Part shown: in pieces, positions 4,512-5,748 of the stretch
Numbering within the stretch: position 1 is the first letter of the stretch
Layout: each line of letters opens with the position of its first letter
Origin: Thermoanaerobaculia bacterium
Lineage (GTDB): Bacteria; Acidobacteriota; Thermoanaerobaculia; Multivoradales; JAHEKO01
Length of the DNA stretch: 5,748 bases
NCBI GenBank assembly: GCA_029287645.1
Contig: JARFQS010000290.1
Span: forward strand, 1 to 5,748
Reading direction: 5' to 3'
Translations under genes and position numbers: made by a program
The notes under the pieces: generated by a model
Seen by the model: only the letters and a program-made list of their open reading frames with translations
What the model was told of the DNA's origin: nothing
The model's database searches: none

Positions 4512-5748
4512 AGTTGGTCTCGCCTTCCTCGCTTGCCACGGTCTGAGCAGTGCCCCCGAAGATATCCAGGGCCGTCTGCACGGTGGGATGTGCGAGTGCG
4601 GGGTCGGGTTTCGTGTCGTTGGGTGTCACCGATACGGCCGCCACCTTGCTCTCTCGCAGTCGCCATTTCGAGGCCTCGCCCCAGACAGCCTTCGAGCATT
4701 CGTCGAGAATCGAGCAGTTGCTTTTGCGGCCCAGGGCGTTCGAGAGCCAGGTGTCGTTGGGTTGGCTGTAGATCACCAATTCTCCGTCCGAGTAGGCGAG
4801 GCGTTCCGCACCTTCGAGGTGCGCGGCCAAGGGCTGTTTTCTCTGGCTCACGAGATCGAGGAACTGGCGAATCTCGTTGCCGGAGGAGCTGCTCTCTTCT
4901 TGTAAGGCCTCGTCCGGCCCTGGCTCGGCCCGGGCTTCTGTAACCTCACTGCTGGCGGGTTTGGCTTGAGGTTTTCGAGTGGGCCTCGCCTCAGTATCGC
5001 TCGCCGAAGGCGCCGACTCGCCGGAGGGTGATCGTACCGGGGTTGGCTCCTCAAGATTCGACCCGGGAAGCTTCGGCAGGTTCCCGCCGCCGAGCAACGT
5101 CTCGATGCGAGTCAGTTTGGGCAACTCGGCGGCTCTCAGCCAGGCGATCTCGAGAGCCAGGATTCCAGCCTCACTGCGCCGGACAGCACCTTCGCTATTG
5201 AGCAGGTGGTGAAGCAGTCGCAGGAGATTCTCGTAGCCGAACTCCTTGGCCAGCGCACCGAGTCGCTCCGTGTCGTCCTGAGGAAGATCTACCTCTTCCT
5301 CGGGCACCTCCAGGGCCAGGTGAAGGGCATCGCGACAGAAGACCAGGAACTCCCGATAGACGTGTCTCGGGTCCCATCCTTCCTGCTCGATCTCGCCAAC
5401 CAGCGCCGAGACATCTAGGCTCTGGCCTCGCAGAATAGCTTCGAGCAGTCGATGACGAACCGCGGAGTCCACTCCTCCTAGAATGCGCGCCGCCTCTTCA
5501 TCGGCGATCTTGCCGGAGCCGAAGGTCGCCATCTGATCGAGCAGCGCTACGGCGTCGCGGACGCTCCCCTCTCCAGCCCGGGCGAGCATTCGCAACGCGG
5601 CATCTCCAACTTCGATCCCTTCGTCGTTTGCCAACTTACGGAGGTGCTCCGCCAGGATCGCCGGTCGGACGCGCCGAAAATGGAACTCCTGACAGCGAGA
5701 GAGAATCGTCGCAGGGACCGTATCGATCTCGGTGGTGGCGAAGATGAA
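4510..5748 (-). CDS. dnaX: DNA polymerase III subunit gamma/tau (5' end outside window)
   Basis: The frame is open from the right edge to the TGA at 4512-4510, giving the last 412 residues. DnaX is the ATPase subunit of the clamp loader, which opens the beta clamp and ties polymerase and helicase together. The fragment starts at sensor 1 (FIFATTEID) and runs through ILSRCQEF, whose R18 is the arginine finger for the neighbouring subunit. Sensor 2 is in GEGSVRDA (R64), the same 46-residue distance as in E. coli DnaX. The collar domain follows to about residue 219. A Pro/Ser/Glu-rich linker covers about 220-291 (4876-5091), and a C-terminal tau-type domain begins near NEIRQFLDLV. Walker A, the zinc module and roughly 150 residues lie beyond the edge. 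A TTG at 5634 could be mistaken for the start, but the upstream codons are plainly DnaX. I saw no A-rich slippery site, so a separate short gamma form is not supported. Confidence 0.96.
   Translation of the reverse strand, partial: FIFATTEIDTVPATILSRCQEFHFRRVRPAILAEHLRKLANDEGIEVGDAALRMLARAGEGSVRDAVALLDQMATFGSGKIADEEAARILGGVDSAVRHRLLEAILRGQSLDVSALVGEIEQEGWDPRHVYREFLVFCRDALHLALEVPEEEVDLPQDDTERLGALAKEFGYENLLRLLHHLLNSEGAVRRSEAGILALEIAWLRAAELPKLTRIETLLGGGNLPKLPGSNLEEPTPVRSPSGESAPSASDTEARPTRKPQAKPASSEVTEARAEPGPDEALQEESSSSGNEIRQFLDLVSQRKQPLAAHLEGAERLAYSDGELVIYSQPNDTWLSNALGRKSNCSILDECSKAVWGEASKWRLRESKVAAVSVTPNDTKPDPALAHPTVQTALDIFGGTAQTVASEEGETN

Noticed and set aside
4510..5748. Programmed frameshift in dnaX producing a short gamma form, as in E. 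coli or Thermus.
   Set aside because: By eye there is no X-XXY-YYZ heptamer in the right frame and no long A-run in or near the linker. The two short A4 runs, in the Gln-Arg-Lys-Gln and Arg-Lys-Ser codons, do not fit a slippery site.
1..5748. Mobile element, CRISPR array, phage or defence system.
   Set aside because: There are no direct-repeat arrays, terminal inverted repeats, transposase/integrase motifs or tRNA-type attachment sites. All genes have similar composition and a housekeeping context.

Overview
The window is a GC-rich, densely coded stretch of bacterial chromosome. It is dominated by a minus-strand cluster that runs from the right edge to about position 1181. The genes belong to core DNA metabolism plus a less familiar tail. 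There are no RNA genes, CRISPR repeats, transposases, integrases or phage genes, so nothing marks it as a mobile or defence island. The dnaX-ebfC-recR order is a widespread bacterial arrangement. High GC, a TTG start, and the anchored repeat protein and tandem cyclic-nucleotide-binding protein would fit a free-living, Gram-negative-type lineage such as Myxococcota, Acidobacteriota or a related phylum. The phylum cannot be fixed from this sequence alone.

Layout from the right edge, in the direction of transcription: dnaX (4510-5748, cut off at its 5' end), ebfC/ybaB (4206-4499), recR (3605-4189), a class III PLP-dependent aminotransferase (2301-3587), a small membrane-anchored protein with five degenerate repeats of about 22 residues (1794-2264), and a small P-loop kinase-like protein of the NadR-kinase/AAA_28 type (1181-1762). 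Gaps between these genes are 10 to 36 bases, and at two junctions the upstream stop codon overlaps the next gene's Shine-Dalgarno sequence. All six could therefore be read as one operon with coupled translation.

A gap of 110 bases (1071-1180) then separates a seventh minus-strand gene (87-1070). It encodes a protein of two tandem cyclic-nucleotide-binding domains with no DNA-binding domain and starts at TTG. Its stop codon overlaps the stop codon of a convergent plus-strand gene, of which only the last 29 codons are present (1-90, possibly a Nudix-fold or MutY-type C-terminus).

Functionally, DnaX (clamp loader), EbfC (nucleoid-associated protein) and RecR (recombination mediator) form the replication/repair core. 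The three genes after recR have no obvious link to that job. Their substrates are unknown, and the aminotransferase has Gln where the fold type usually keeps the Arg that binds the substrate alpha-carboxylate. The tail genes and the repeat protein are the parts most worth a second look. I see no convincing wholly new system.
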